From: a bacterium
Lineage (GTDB): Bacteria; Patescibacteriota; Microgenomatia; Curtissbacterales; GWA2-41-24
DNA: 34,710 nt
Direction of reading: 5' to 3'
Assembly: GCA_021813125.1 (NCBI GenBank)
Contig: JAKALT010000011.1
Location: 1-34,710, forward strand
A program made the translations under genes and the position numbers. Position 1 is the stretch's first letter. Each line of letters starts with the position of its first letter. This document shows positions 14,431-21,863 of the stretch, piece after piece. The notes beneath the pieces were generated by a model, which had not been told where the DNA came from, did not search any database, and saw nothing but the letters and a program-made list of their open reading frames with translations.

Positions 14431-14459
14431 ATTTTAGACCGTCTGTGGATCAAGAGCAA
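14431..14459 (-). promoter_or_regulatory. Promoter upstream of the 163-residue protein gene
   Basis: TTGCTC (14454-14459), 17 bases, TAAAAT (14431-14436) on the minus strand. Confidence 0.5.
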
Positions 14460-14513
14460 GCGCTGCCGCCTTTCTTTTTTCAAGTTTTCAACGAGTATTT
14501 TTTTGTAAACAGC

Positions 14514-14816
14514 CTAAATATTTTGGGGTTTTTGTGCCATTTGGGCGAGAGTATAGGTTGCTTTTACAATCTTTCCGACTGTCAGCGATTCTTTTTTGGC
14601 GACCGCTTTTTTTACAGGCAGAAAGTAGCCAATTTCTTTTGTCGGGAAGAGTGATGTTTTCCAGGTGGTTTTGCCAATTGTGGTAATAACCGGGATACTT
14701 CCCCATCCGCCCGGGCGTACATTCGGGACTTTTCCGTTTGGGACCGGAAGATACATCCAGGGGGCGTACATTTCGAAAATTGCAAGTTTTGCGGTTACTT
14801 TAAAAACTTTGGCCAT
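14514..14816 (-). CDS. DUF1905 domain protein
   Basis: The 100-residue protein follows the DUF1905 layout. An N-terminal beta strand (KVTAKLAIFEM) is followed by WMYLPVPNGKVPNVRPGGWG, a VITTIGKTTWKTSLFP core and FLPVKKAVAKKESLTVGKIVKATYTL. Function of the family is unknown; it forms a small beta-barrel-like fold and sometimes accompanies YdeI-type domains. ATG at 14816 is preferred over a TTG two codons upstream, because an extended -10 (TGCTAAAAT, 14826-14834) lies nine bases before it. It is full length for the domain. Confidence 0.8.
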   Translation of the reverse strand: MAKVFKVTAKLAIFEMYAPWMYLPVPNGKVPNVRPGGWGSIPVITTIGKTTWKTSLFPTKEIGYFLPVKKAVAKKESLTVGKIVKATYTLAQMAQKPQNI

Positions 14817-14825
14817 GTTCAAAAA

Positions 14826-14834
14826 ATTTTAGCA
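14826..14834 (-). promoter_or_regulatory. Extended -10 of the DUF1905 gene
   Basis: TGCTAAAAT on the minus strand, nine bases before the ATG at 14816. No convincing -35 box. The same nine bases recur before the disordered-protein gene at 24671. Confidence 0.55.
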
Positions 14835-14906
14835 CTTCGCTATAGCTCAGTGTAAACTCTTTTTTAAAATTTATGCGATTTGGGAATTTGTGTTTTTGTG
14901 TGGGGA

Positions 14907-14951
14907 CAGAAGCTTCGGCGGACCGATTAACACCAAATCCGCCTACTTCTG
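14907..14951 (-). terminator. Two-step hairpin after the micro-gene
   Basis: CAGAAG and CTTCTG (14907-14912, 14946-14951) pair outside GGCGGA and TCCGCC (14917-14922, 14938-14943). It lies just after the stop of the 23-residue gene. No strong U tract follows, so it may be a weak terminator or an mRNA-stabilising stem. Confidence 0.45.
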
Positions 14952-14964
14952 GTTTACGTGAAGA

Positions 14965-15036
14965 CTATTCGGCCTTTTCTTCTGTTTTGGCTTCTTCTTT
15001 CTTTTGGTCTTCAACTTTTGTTTGATCGTCGTTCAT
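14965..15036 (-). CDS. 23-residue Lys/Glu-rich micro-protein
   Basis: ATG at 15036 is preceded by AGGAAGGGGG, one of the strongest ribosome sites in the window. The frame encodes 23 residues dominated by Lys, Glu, Gln and Asp (MNDDQTKVEDQKKEEAK then TEEKAE) and stops at TAG 14965. A hairpin follows. The region between the DUF1905 gene and the HTH gene (14823-15154) holds no other frame that I can support. The charged composition suggests a disordered peptide. The evidence is the Shine-Dalgarno site, spacing and hairpin only. Confidence 0.5.
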   Translation of the reverse strand: MNDDQTKVEDQKKEEAKTEEKAE

Positions 15037-15154
15037 TTTGTTCCCCCTTCCTGCTAGAGAACTATAACAGTTTAAGCGCAAATAAGATAGACTACAGGAT
15101 TTAATGAGTAGTAAACGGGTGAGCTGATACGAAGAAAAGCACAATGTGGCGAAT

Positions 15155-15643
15155 TTATACCGATTGCGCTTTGTTTTTTATGCCTTTTAGAATTGCCCAG
15201 GCAATGACGCCGTAATCGTTATCGCAGCCTATTAAGCTTTGCATTGCTTCAAGATCTTCGACGACTGTTTCTTCGGGAATACTAAGCTCGACGGAAACTT
15301 CTGCCCTGGTTAGGCCCACGGCGCGTTGAGTTAATATAGAATGTTCCCTTTTGGTTAGTTTACGATCCAGATTATCGGGAAACGGAGCCGGGTCTATCCA
15401 GCCTTTTGCCGCAGCCAGGGTAACTGCCTTTGCATTGCGGTCCGTTCCTTTGCCCCGGTCCATTTTATCTCTGATACGATTGCCGTAGTTGCCCGCGGTT
15501 CCTTCGGAAATGCCGAGATAAACAGCAACGTCTGCCGGTACACACGGCCCGTATGTCCAGGCTTCTATCACCCGTTTTTCGGGTTCGGTAAAAATGTCTT
15601 TTAGATCGAGATTCCAGTGTGGTTCGATGTCTAACCTGCCCAT
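15155..15643 (-). CDS. Transcription regulator with two LuxR/sigma-like HTH segments
   Basis: The 162-residue protein has two helix-turn-helix segments in tandem. The first is FTEPEKRVIEAWTYG with VAVYLGISEGTAGNYGNRIR (about 18-60). The second is LTKREHSILTQRAVGLTRAE with LSIPEETVVEDLEAM (about 96-135). The LTKRE and TAGNY-type patterns are those of GerE/LuxR-like domains. There is no receiver or ligand domain. A 13-base palindrome lies at its -35 region, so it may regulate itself. ATG at 15643 has no Shine-Dalgarno site. Confidence 0.7.
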   Translation of the reverse strand: MGRLDIEPHWNLDLKDIFTEPEKRVIEAWTYGPCVPADVAVYLGISEGTAGNYGNRIRDKMDRGKGTDRNAKAVTLAAAKGWIDPAPFPDNLDRKLTKREHSILTQRAVGLTRAEVSVELSIPEETVVEDLEAMQSLIGCDNDYGVIAWAILKGIKNKAQSV

Positions 15644-15662
15644 AAGTGCAACGAAATAACAT

Positions 15663-15691
15663 ATTATAGGCTTTTATTCAAGTTACTTGAG
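15663..15691 (-). promoter_or_regulatory. Promoter with palindrome upstream of the HTH regulator
   Basis: A TATAAT box (15663-15668, minus strand) has only a weak -35 (CTCAAG, 15686-15691). The perfect palindrome TCAAGTTACTTGA (15678-15690) covers it. A weak -35 overlapped by a palindrome is typical of an activator site. Confidence 0.5.
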
Positions 15692-15693
15692 AA

Positions 15694-15720
15694 AATTAGG
15701 GTGTGAGCGTGGCGCCGGTT
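15694..15720 (-). repeat. Duplicated 3' end of the TyrA-like gene
   Basis: These 27 bases match 16588-16614 at 25 positions. On the minus strand both read TGATLTP and a stop, which are the real last codons of the TyrA-like gene at 16590. This copy has no gene attached, so it is a remnant of a duplication or rearrangement. Confidence 0.75.
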
Positions 15721-15753
15721 TGAGTATTTAGAATCGGTTTTTATTTTAGTACT

Positions 15754-16575
15754 TTATATTACAGAGGTAGCATACAGGCCATTTGGCTGGAGCTTGAAAC
15801 CAAGTTTTTTGGCGGTTGCATCATAGCGCATTTCAAGTCTTTCCTTTCTTGCTTTCATATCGTCTCCTATGGGGCAATCTTTTTGTTTGCATTTGTGTAT
15901 TTCTATCCATCTGTTTTTCTCTGTAGGCAGCATGTAGACTGTGCGTATTTGTGCTTCGCTAGCCCATTTTAAAACCAGACCAATCATTGCCCGTTCCCAT
16001 TTATGTGCCCCTAAAACAGATTTTGCTTCTTCGTAAAGTGCGGGGTCTGGTCTTTCGCCAAATCTGCCCCCGTAATTTTTTAGTGAGGGCCCTTGGATTT
16101 GGACAATTACAGGGTGTGGATAACGAAAAGGCATGCTTCCTTTGAGAGTGTTATGGTCTGTAACTGGGTCATAGTCTTCCACTTTACTTCCGAGACAAAG
16201 ACTTGCTACCGCAATCCACAGTTTTTGGCCATGCATGACTTGTGAGTCAACTCCAAGGGCAAGGCTGAGATCTCCATCTAGATAATAAGTGCCCATTAGG
16301 TCGTTTTCTATTGTGCGAGGTCCTCTTGTCGGGACAGGTTTTAGGGAAAAATTATATGTGCCGCTGCAATTGTCCTTAGTGAATGATTGCATGTATTCAT
16401 TTAATCTTTGGCCCTGCATTTCTTCTGCGAATCGAGCAAGAGAAATTGCCGTTGCTTCTTCTGAAAAAGGTATGCCCGATGGGGGGTTGTCTATGAGCTG
16501 TGCATACTTTATCTCGGCTGTTGCGTGCGCGACTGCGTTTGTCAATAAGCTTGGTACAAGAATTTCTCTGGCCAT
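15754..16575 (-). CDS. Hypothetical protein, 273 residues
   Basis: I do not recognise it. The C-terminal part has a basic, cysteine-bearing segment (IEIHKCKQKDCPIGDDMKAR) followed by a helical RKERLEMRYDATAKKLGF end that resembles a GNAT-like C-terminus (KLGF), but no acetyl-CoA motif is clear. Central blocks are ENDLMGTYYLDGDLSLALG and MHGQKLWIAVASLCLGSK. It begins 14 bases after the TyrA-like stop, without its own Shine-Dalgarno site, so it is probably co-transcribed. The gene lies exactly between the two copies of the 27-base repeat. Confidence 0.65.
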   Translation of the reverse strand: MAREILVPSLLTNAVAHATAEIKYAQLIDNPPSGIPFSEEATAISLARFAEEMQGQRLNEYMQSFTKDNCSGTYNFSLKPVPTRGPRTIENDLMGTYYLDGDLSLALGVDSQVMHGQKLWIAVASLCLGSKVEDYDPVTDHNTLKGSMPFRYPHPVIVQIQGPSLKNYGGRFGERPDPALYEEAKSVLGAHKWERAMIGLVLKWASEAQIRTVYMLPTEKNRWIEIHKCKQKDCPIGDDMKARKERLEMRYDATAKKLGFKLQPNGLYATSVI

Positions 16576-16587
16576 AGTAGTAAATGA

Positions 16588-16614
16588 AATTAAGGTGTGA
16601 GTGTGGCGCCGGTT
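16588..16614 (-). repeat. 3' end of the TyrA-like gene, parent of the 15694 copy
   Basis: Second copy of the 27-base repeat, here in its coding context (last eight codons and stop of the dehydrogenase). Confidence 0.75.
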
Positions 16615-17687
16615 GCAGAAATTCCACGGGCAACATAATCTAGAAGTTCTTGGTCCTCGTGAATACCTTTAATTCCGAGGCGAAACTCAACCGCGCCGTT
16701 TGTTTTATGGGATTGGATTGCGTCAATACTTATCCCGGCATCGGCAAACGGGATCAGGACTTCTATTAAGGCTCCTGCTCTGTCGACAGGAATCGTAACT
16801 GTGACAGATTCAGCTTTAAGATTTGCTACCTCTTCCAAAATAGCAGTTGTTTCTGCAAGCTTTTCTGTCCGTATTTGGCCGGTTGGGTCAAGTTCTTCTG
16901 CCGTTTTGCTGAAGCGTTCTTTTAAAATGTTTGGGCTTGCGGTTTGCGAGATTCCGGTTATATTTTCCGTTAAAGTCAGGGCAATATCCCCTCGCCTTGG
17001 ATTGTCCAGCCTGACAATTTGTGCCGAAATTTCCGGTTTGAGAACCTCTGTTCTCCACATAGCAATCCTGGAAAGGGTTGAGTTTGCCGTTGAAAGCTGA
17101 TCCACAACTTTCAGATCCAGGCCGTATTTTTCGGCTAAGTCGGCCAAGGTTTCGGCGTACGCCCTGTTTATTAGGTGCGGGAGGTACTGGTTTATGTCCA
17201 TGTAGAGGTCGTGATCTTTGAGCTGTAAGGGTACAGGAATCATGCCCGCTCCCCGGTGTATTTCAAGCGCAACTGCTGTGGCCGGGCCGGAGTTTGGCCC
17301 TACTTCCATCATCATAATTGTCTGGTTTTTAAGAGGCTGGGTTGGAATGCAGTTTGGGTGTGTCGAGCAAACGCTCACGCCAATTTTGTCCAGTCGTTTG
17401 TATTGTTCAATTAGCTGATCCTTTTCGCCAGCATTGTCGATGACCTTTTTGCCAAGAAAAGCTTGAATTCCCGCCTCTTTTATAACGAGCGGTATTTCTG
17501 CAGGCGGCAGGCTAAAGTGCACAATGTCTGCGCGCCTTATTGCCTCAACGGCAGGGATAGAGGCCGGATCTTTTAAATCACAGCCGATTCTATCGGTATA
17601 GCCGGCTTCTTCGTAAAGCTGGCCCGTTTTTTTGCCCCAATCCCCTTCCGAGCCAAATATGGCTACAGTTTGCAGTTCCGGCGTCAT
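16590..17687 (-). CDS. Prephenate dehydrogenase-like protein with a C-terminal ACT-like domain
   Basis: The 365-residue protein has an N-terminal nucleotide-binding fold (VAIFGSEGDWGKKTGQLYEE, 8-27), a RRADIVHFSLPPAEI block and STHPN (108-112) at the place of the prephenate dehydrogenase histidine motif. A helical dimerisation domain follows. The C-terminus (about 288-355, VTIPVDRAGALIEVLIPFAD, then IDAIQS) looks like an ACT regulatory domain. This is the TyrA architecture, used for tyrosine synthesis. No other shikimate gene is nearby, and CPR cells usually lack that pathway, so the substrate may differ. GSEGDWG replaces the usual GxGxxG, which is unusual. The start is fixed by a promoter eight bases upstream. 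Confidence 0.75.
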   Translation of the reverse strand: MTPELQTVAIFGSEGDWGKKTGQLYEEAGYTDRIGCDLKDPASIPAVEAIRRADIVHFSLPPAEIPLVIKEAGIQAFLGKKVIDNAGEKDQLIEQYKRLDKIGVSVCSTHPNCIPTQPLKNQTIMMMEVGPNSGPATAVALEIHRGAGMIPVPLQLKDHDLYMDINQYLPHLINRAYAETLADLAEKYGLDLKVVDQLSTANSTLSRIAMWRTEVLKPEISAQIVRLDNPRRGDIALTLTENITGISQTASPNILKERFSKTAEELDPTGQIRTEKLAETTAILEEVANLKAESVTVTIPVDRAGALIEVLIPFADAGISIDAIQSHKTNGAVEFRLGIKGIHEDQELLDYVARGISATGATLTP

Positions 17688-17695
17688 AGGTCGGG

Positions 17696-17725
17696 ATTAT
17701 AGACTATGAGGTTACTTCGTGGCAA
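17696..17725 (-). promoter_or_regulatory. Leaderless promoter of the TyrA-like gene
   Basis: TTGCCA (17720-17725), 18 bases, TATAAT (17696-17701), then eight bases to the ATG at 17687. The -35 lies inside the end of the preceding gene. Confidence 0.7.
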
Positions 17726-18149
17726 CGTGCTGGTTTAGCGGGGCTTTTCGTCTAGCTTCGAGTTTTGCTTTAACCCAGTCCATCTCGCTTGCTGACGCAA
17801 CAAGAACCAGTGCGTAGGAAACCGAATCTTGTGAATGGTTGCCAGTAATAGGTTTGATATATAGAATAACCGTTGAGCCTTTTGGATCCGGAAGAACCAG
17901 GGTGCTGTCGTAACGCCTGGCATGCTGTTGTTTTTCGGCCGGGACAGGAAAGATTCTTCTGACATTATCGGGTAAAGATTTAACCTCCTCGCGGGAAAGG
18001 GTAAATTCGATTTGTGCATTATTCGGGTGCTCAGTGGACTGGCCTTTTGCCAAAACCCTGACGCCGTAATCAGTTTCGGTTATGCCTGAAAGATAAGCAA
18101 GCGTTGATTTGGTGCGGGCTACAGCCTGCTCGGGAGTCAACTTTTCCAT
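17712..18149 (-). CDS. Hypothetical protein, 145 residues
   Basis: Not recognised. It appears to be a single alpha/beta domain: an N-terminal helix (EKLTPEQAVARTKSTLAYL), strands with GVRVLAKGQ and AQIEFTLSREEVKSL, then YDSTLVLPDPKGSTVILYIK and a final basic helix. No signal peptide or cysteine. Its end contains the -35 box of the TyrA-like gene. It begins 41 bases after the pheT stop on the same strand, so read-through from pheST is possible. Confidence 0.7.
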   Translation of the reverse strand: MEKLTPEQAVARTKSTLAYLSGITETDYGVRVLAKGQSTEHPNNAQIEFTLSREEVKSLPDNVRRIFPVPAEKQQHARRYDSTLVLPDPKGSTVILYIKPITGNHSQDSVSYALVLVASASEMDWVKAKLEARRKAPLNQHVATK

Positions 18150-18190
18150 TTTAGGGGTGTATTAAACAAGAATTTTTGGCAAATTGCAAA

Positions 18191-20224
18191 CTAAATCCTG
18201 ACGGTTGCCAGGAATTCTTTCTGGAGCTTTTTGATGATTTTGTCCCTTGCTTCGTGGACTTCCCCGGCGTCGGGAGTGCCTGTTGATTTTTGATAAGTTA
18301 ACCTAAAGGTTACTGATTTTTTGCCTTCACCTATTTTTTCACTTTCAAAGATATCCGTAATTTCGATGTTTTTTACAAGAGTTGAGGTTTTTGTGATTTC
18401 TTCCGTGATTAGGGCAACCGGAGTTTGGACGGCGAAAATTGCAGAGATATCTTCTATTTGCGGCGGGTATTTGGGAATAGGGTGAAAAGATAAGGTTTTA
18501 GATTTTAGACTGTAGATTATAGATAAATTAAGGTTAAGGGCCAAAAGCGGTGTTTCGATGCCGAAAGAGCCTGAGAAATTACGGTTTAGTAAGCCTATTT
18601 TGCCTACTTCCTGGCCTTCCACTTTTACTGTTGCGGCCAGATCTTTTTGGAAAATGCCGCCATCTTTTGTTTCTTTTTGAAATGAGGCGGTTTTGCCAAG
18701 GATTTGCATGATGTTTTCTGCCAAGCCTTTTATTTCGTAAAAGCTGTCGCCGGTTTTGACGGCCGAAAGCCATAAGTCCTGCGTGGGCAAACCGGCCTTT
18801 TGCTTTATGTAAGTTTTGGCAATTTCAAAAATGGCAAGAGACGGTTTGATATTTTGGTTTTTTGCGACAATGTCGACTAGAGATGGAATAAGGGAAGGCC
18901 GCATAAATTGCCACTCTTCGGTTAAAGGGTTTTGAAGTTCGACTGCTTCTTTTTCTGATACTTGGGATGTTTGTAGCAAGTTTTTGGAAATTATGGAATA
19001 AGACATTACTTCGGTTAGACCCAAAATCTTCAGCGAATTTTTAAGGGCTATGACCTGTTTTAGGCTGCCGTCTGTCCTTTGAGGAACCTGGCCTTCGGGT
19101 AGTGTTGAAGGCAGGTTGTGGTACCCATAGATGCGGGTTATTTCTTCTATTAAATCAACATCTTCCTGTACATCCTGGGCTCTCCACGAAGGTACCTGGG
19201 CGGTTAATTTTGCTACATCTGCTTGTACCTTAAAACCCAAAAGCCTTAGGATTTGGGCCGCTTTGGCGGGTTCTATTTTTACGCCTGAATACTTTTGGAG
19301 CTTGTCAAAATTCAGGCTGATGGTCTTTGAAGCCTGTTTTCTGGGATAAATATCTATGAGTTCGGATGCAATCTGGGCTCCCGCGGTCTTTTTGGCCAAA
19401 TAGACCGCGCGGGATAAAACCGGCAGGATATTTTCCAGGTCTATCCCCTTTTCAAAACGGGCAGCCGCTTCTGTTCTTTGCGCCAAAGCCTGGGTGGTGC
19501 GCCTTATGGTTTGCGGATCGTATGCCTGGACGAAAAAGATAGCCCTTTTTGTGCGGCGGGTAATTTGGGAATTTTCACTGCCCATGATACCGCAGAGATC
19601 CACGAGGCGTTTTTGGTCTTGGATGACAATTGAGCCTTCCGGGAGTTTGTAATTTTTGCCGTCCAGAGTTGTCAGTTTTTCACCCTGCCTGGATGCTCTT
19701 AAAACCATTTTGGCGCCTAATATTTTGTCGTAGTCAAAAGCGTGCATAGGGTTTCCCGTTTCCATCATGATGTAATTTGTAATGTCGACTATGTTGTTGA
19801 TTGAGCGAATACCGACTGCTTCCAGGCGGTTTTTTATTACGGCCGGCGAGGGACCGATTTTGATGTTTGCAAGAACAATTGCCGTGAATTTTGGGCAGAG
19901 GATGGGATTTGTTATTTTTACATCCAGTGTTAATTTTTCTTTTGTGTCCGGATCTAAATTTAAATCCATACCGACGGGCGGTTGGAGTTTTGATTTACTG
20001 CCAATATAGTTGAGGATTGCGTTGGCTTCGCGGGCGATACCATAGACGGAGAATGCGTCCGGGCGGTTGGTGGTTACTTCGATATCGAAAATGTAATCCT
20101 CTCCGCGTTTTTCGGTGCGCTCAACAGAAGGGCCGGCAAGCGAAAGCTCACGGGAAATAGTTTTGGCCGCAGCGTCGGTTTTTAAATATTCGCGAAGCCA
20201 GGAGATTGGGACGAGGAGGTTCAT
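18191..20224 (-). CDS. pheT: Phenylalanine-tRNA ligase beta subunit, short form
   Basis: The 677-residue protein charges tRNA-Phe together with PheS. It starts NLLVPISWLREYL and goes directly to the B1 core, without the EMAP/tRNA-binding insert (~110 residues) found in typical ~800-residue bacterial PheT. Next come the B3/B4 editing region (ASRQGEKLTTLDGKNYKLPE), the B5 domain (KTISLNFDKLQKYSGVKI), the catalytic-like core (VDLIEEITRIYGY; NPLTEEWQFMRPSLIPSLV) and the C-terminal FDX-ACB anticodon domain (about 590-677, HPIPKYPPQIEDISAIF). The ATG is the eighth unit of a heptamer repeat that fills the gap to pheS. Confidence 0.95.
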   Translation of the reverse strand: MNLLVPISWLREYLKTDAAAKTISRELSLAGPSVERTEKRGEDYIFDIEVTTNRPDAFSVYGIAREANAILNYIGSKSKLQPPVGMDLNLDPDTKEKLTLDVKITNPILCPKFTAIVLANIKIGPSPAVIKNRLEAVGIRSINNIVDITNYIMMETGNPMHAFDYDKILGAKMVLRASRQGEKLTTLDGKNYKLPEGSIVIQDQKRLVDLCGIMGSENSQITRRTKRAIFFVQAYDPQTIRRTTQALAQRTEAAARFEKGIDLENILPVLSRAVYLAKKTAGAQIASELIDIYPRKQASKTISLNFDKLQKYSGVKIEPAKAAQILRLLGFKVQADVAKLTAQVPSWRAQDVQEDVDLIEEITRIYGYHNLPSTLPEGQVPQRTDGSLKQVIALKNSLKILGLTEVMSYSIISKNLLQTSQVSEKEAVELQNPLTEEWQFMRPSLIPSLVDIVAKNQNIKPSLAIFEIAKTYIKQKAGLPTQDLWLSAVKTGDSFYEIKGLAENIMQILGKTASFQKETKDGGIFQKDLAATVKVEGQEVGKIGLLNRNFSGSFGIETPLLALNLNLSIIYSLKSKTLSFHPIPKYPPQIEDISAIFAVQTPVALITEEITKTSTLVKNIEITDIFESEKIGEGKKSVTFRLTYQKSTGTPDAGEVHEARDKIIKKLQKEFLATVRI

Positions 20225-20273
20225 AGTTTATGGTTCATGGTTCATAGTTCATGGTTCATAGTTTATGGTTCAT
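20225..20273 (-). repeat. Seven tandem heptamers between pheS and pheT
   Basis: On the minus strand the gap is exactly seven 7-base units, ATGAACC with variants ATAAACT and ATGAACT. The pheT start ATGAACC is the eighth unit. Several units carry ATG. Short frames opened there read five codons and stop at a TGA that overlaps the next ATG (CTATGAACC). Because seven is not a multiple of three, each unit shifts the frame. Confidence 0.85.
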
Positions 20274-20275
20274 TG

Positions 20276-21331
20276 TCAAAATTGCTCGAGGAATCTGATG
20301 TCGTTTTGGTAAAGCAGCCTAATGTCGGGCAGTTCGGTTTTCATGGCAATAGTCCTTTCAATTCCCCAACCGAAGGCAAATCCGGTGTAGATTTTTGGGT
20401 CGATCCTGCCGGCTTCCAGAACTTTTGGGTGAACCATGCCGGATCCGCCCAGTTCGAGCCAGCCTTCCTTGCATATCCTGCATCCTTTTCCGTCGCAGAC
20501 ACCACAAGTTACATCTACTTCAAAAGAAGGTTCGGTGAAGCGGAAATGGTGCGGGCGCAGGCGCGTTACCCTGTTTGGGCCAAAGAAGGCTTTTGTAAAA
20601 TAGTCGAAAGTGCCTTTAAGATCGGTTATCGAAACTTTTTTGTCCACTAAAAGTCCTTCGAACTGGTGAAACATTGGAGTATGGGAAACGTCGATTTGCC
20701 GACGGTAACAGCGTGAAATGTTGATCATTCTGACAGGCGGTGTTTTAACTGTTTCCATTTCGCGGACCTGGCCGTTTGAGGTGTGCGGGGTAAGGACTTG
20801 GCGTCCGAGTTTTGGATTTGGTTGGGAGTCGATAAGAGAGCTTGTTGCTCGATGACTCGCAATGAAAAATGTTTCCCAGTCGTCTCTTGCAGGGTGGCCT
20901 TTGGGCATATTTAAGGCCTCGAAGGCGTACCAATCCCAATCGACTTCTGGATAGCTTTGAAGTGAAAAGCCAAGTTTTGAAAATATATCGACAATTTCCT
21001 CTATTGCCTGTGAAACAAGATGAAGGTGGCCAAGCTCCTGTTTTTTGCCGGGGGCGGTAACATCGATTGATTTACCTAACTTGTGGCTTGCGGCTAGTGA
21101 CTGCTTAGTCTTTTGAAAAATTGCTTCCAGCTCTTTTTTAGCCGCATTTATCATTTGCCCTGCTTGCGCTCTTTCTTCTTGCGGCAGAGCCGGAATTGTT
21201 TTTGTAAGGTTGTTGATTTTTGAAGATTTGCCCAGGATTTCTACATAGAGATTATTTAATTCTACTGAGTCTTTGGCGGTTTCTATTTTTGTTTTGGACT
21301 GCTCCAGCAGATTTTTGATTGTGTTATCCAT
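20276..21331 (-). CDS. pheS: Phenylalanine-tRNA ligase alpha subunit
   Basis: The 351-residue catalytic subunit has class II motif 2 (DVSHTPMFHQFEGLLVDK), motif 3 (GFAFGWGIERTIAM) and a four-cysteine cluster CGVCDGKGCRIC with KEGWLEL typical of bacterial PheS. The N-terminal coiled coil for tRNA binding is present (KNLLEQSKTKIETAKDSVEL). The frame is open further upstream, but ATG 21331 is chosen because TATAAT ends six bases before it and the protein family starts there. It is separated from rplT by a terminator, so it has its own transcript. Confidence 0.95.
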   Translation of the reverse strand: MDNTIKNLLEQSKTKIETAKDSVELNNLYVEILGKSSKINNLTKTIPALPQEERAQAGQMINAAKKELEAIFQKTKQSLAASHKLGKSIDVTAPGKKQELGHLHLVSQAIEEIVDIFSKLGFSLQSYPEVDWDWYAFEALNMPKGHPARDDWETFFIASHRATSSLIDSQPNPKLGRQVLTPHTSNGQVREMETVKTPPVRMINISRCYRRQIDVSHTPMFHQFEGLLVDKKVSITDLKGTFDYFTKAFFGPNRVTRLRPHHFRFTEPSFEVDVTCGVCDGKGCRICKEGWLELGGSGMVHPKVLEAGRIDPKIYTGFAFGWGIERTIAMKTELPDIRLLYQNDIRFLEQF

Positions 21332-21337
21332 GCTGTG

Positions 21338-21367
21338 ATTATACAGAAACGGCAGAGTCCTTGTTAA
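21338..21367 (-). promoter_or_regulatory. Leaderless promoter of pheS-pheT
   Basis: TTAACA (21362-21367), 18 bases, TATAAT (21338-21343), then six bases to the ATG at 21331. The -35 lies next to the small palindrome AAGGGCTTGCCCTT. Confidence 0.7.
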
Positions 21368-21418
21368 GGGCAAGCCCTTGTCCAGACTATTCGAGGTTAA
21401 GGCCTGTCCTTTTCCCCA

Positions 21419-21466
21419 CAAAAATACCTCTCGTTGGAAGAAAAAAGCTCTTGGAACGAGAGGTAT
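21419..21466 (-). terminator. Rho-independent terminator after rplT
   Basis: A perfect 12-pair stem, ATACCTCTCGTT (21424-21435) with AACGAGAGGTAT (21455-21466), is followed on the minus strand by TTTTTG. It lies 56 bases after the rplT stop and ends the thrS-infC-rpmI-rplT transcript. Confidence 0.85.
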
Positions 21467-21521
21467 GCGCGAAATATAACAAGTGGAAACTGGCAAGTCA
21501 ATTACTTGACAGAATGGATTT

Positions 21522-21863
21522 TTAGGCTACTTTTTTTACAAGCTCTTCGAAAGCTTTGGGGTCTTCTGCGGCAATTTGGGAGAGTACCTTTCTATCCAGT
21601 TCGATATTTTTCTTTTTGAGAGAGTTTATAAAAACGTTGTAGGAAACGTTGTGTTGGGAAAGCGCAGCGTTAATTCTAACGATCCAAAGGGATCTGTTGT
21701 CGCGTTTCTTCTGGCGTCTGCCGCGGTAAGCATCCGCGCCGGCATGGATTGTGGCGGTTCGCGCTTCTTTTATGAGTTTAGATCTGCCGCCCCTAAAACC
21801 TTTTGCTGCTTTTAAGATTTTTGTATGGCGCCTTCTGGATGTAACCCCTCTTTTGACCCTCAT
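21522..21863 (-). CDS. rplT: Ribosomal protein bL20
   Basis: The 113-residue protein has the L20 hallmarks: RVKRGVTSRRRHTKILKAAK at the N-terminus, GFRGGRSKLIKEA, RGRRQKKRDNRSLWIVRINA and an LDRKVLSQIA C-terminal block. It is required for 50S assembly and binds 23S rRNA. Its ATG overlaps the rpmI stop by four bases, so the two are coupled. In other bacteria L20 or IF-3 controls this operon. Confidence 0.97.
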   Translation of the reverse strand: MRVKRGVTSRRRHTKILKAAKGFRGGRSKLIKEARTATIHAGADAYRGRRQKKRDNRSLWIVRINAALSQHNVSYNVFINSLKKKNIELDRKVLSQIAAEDPKAFEELVKKVA

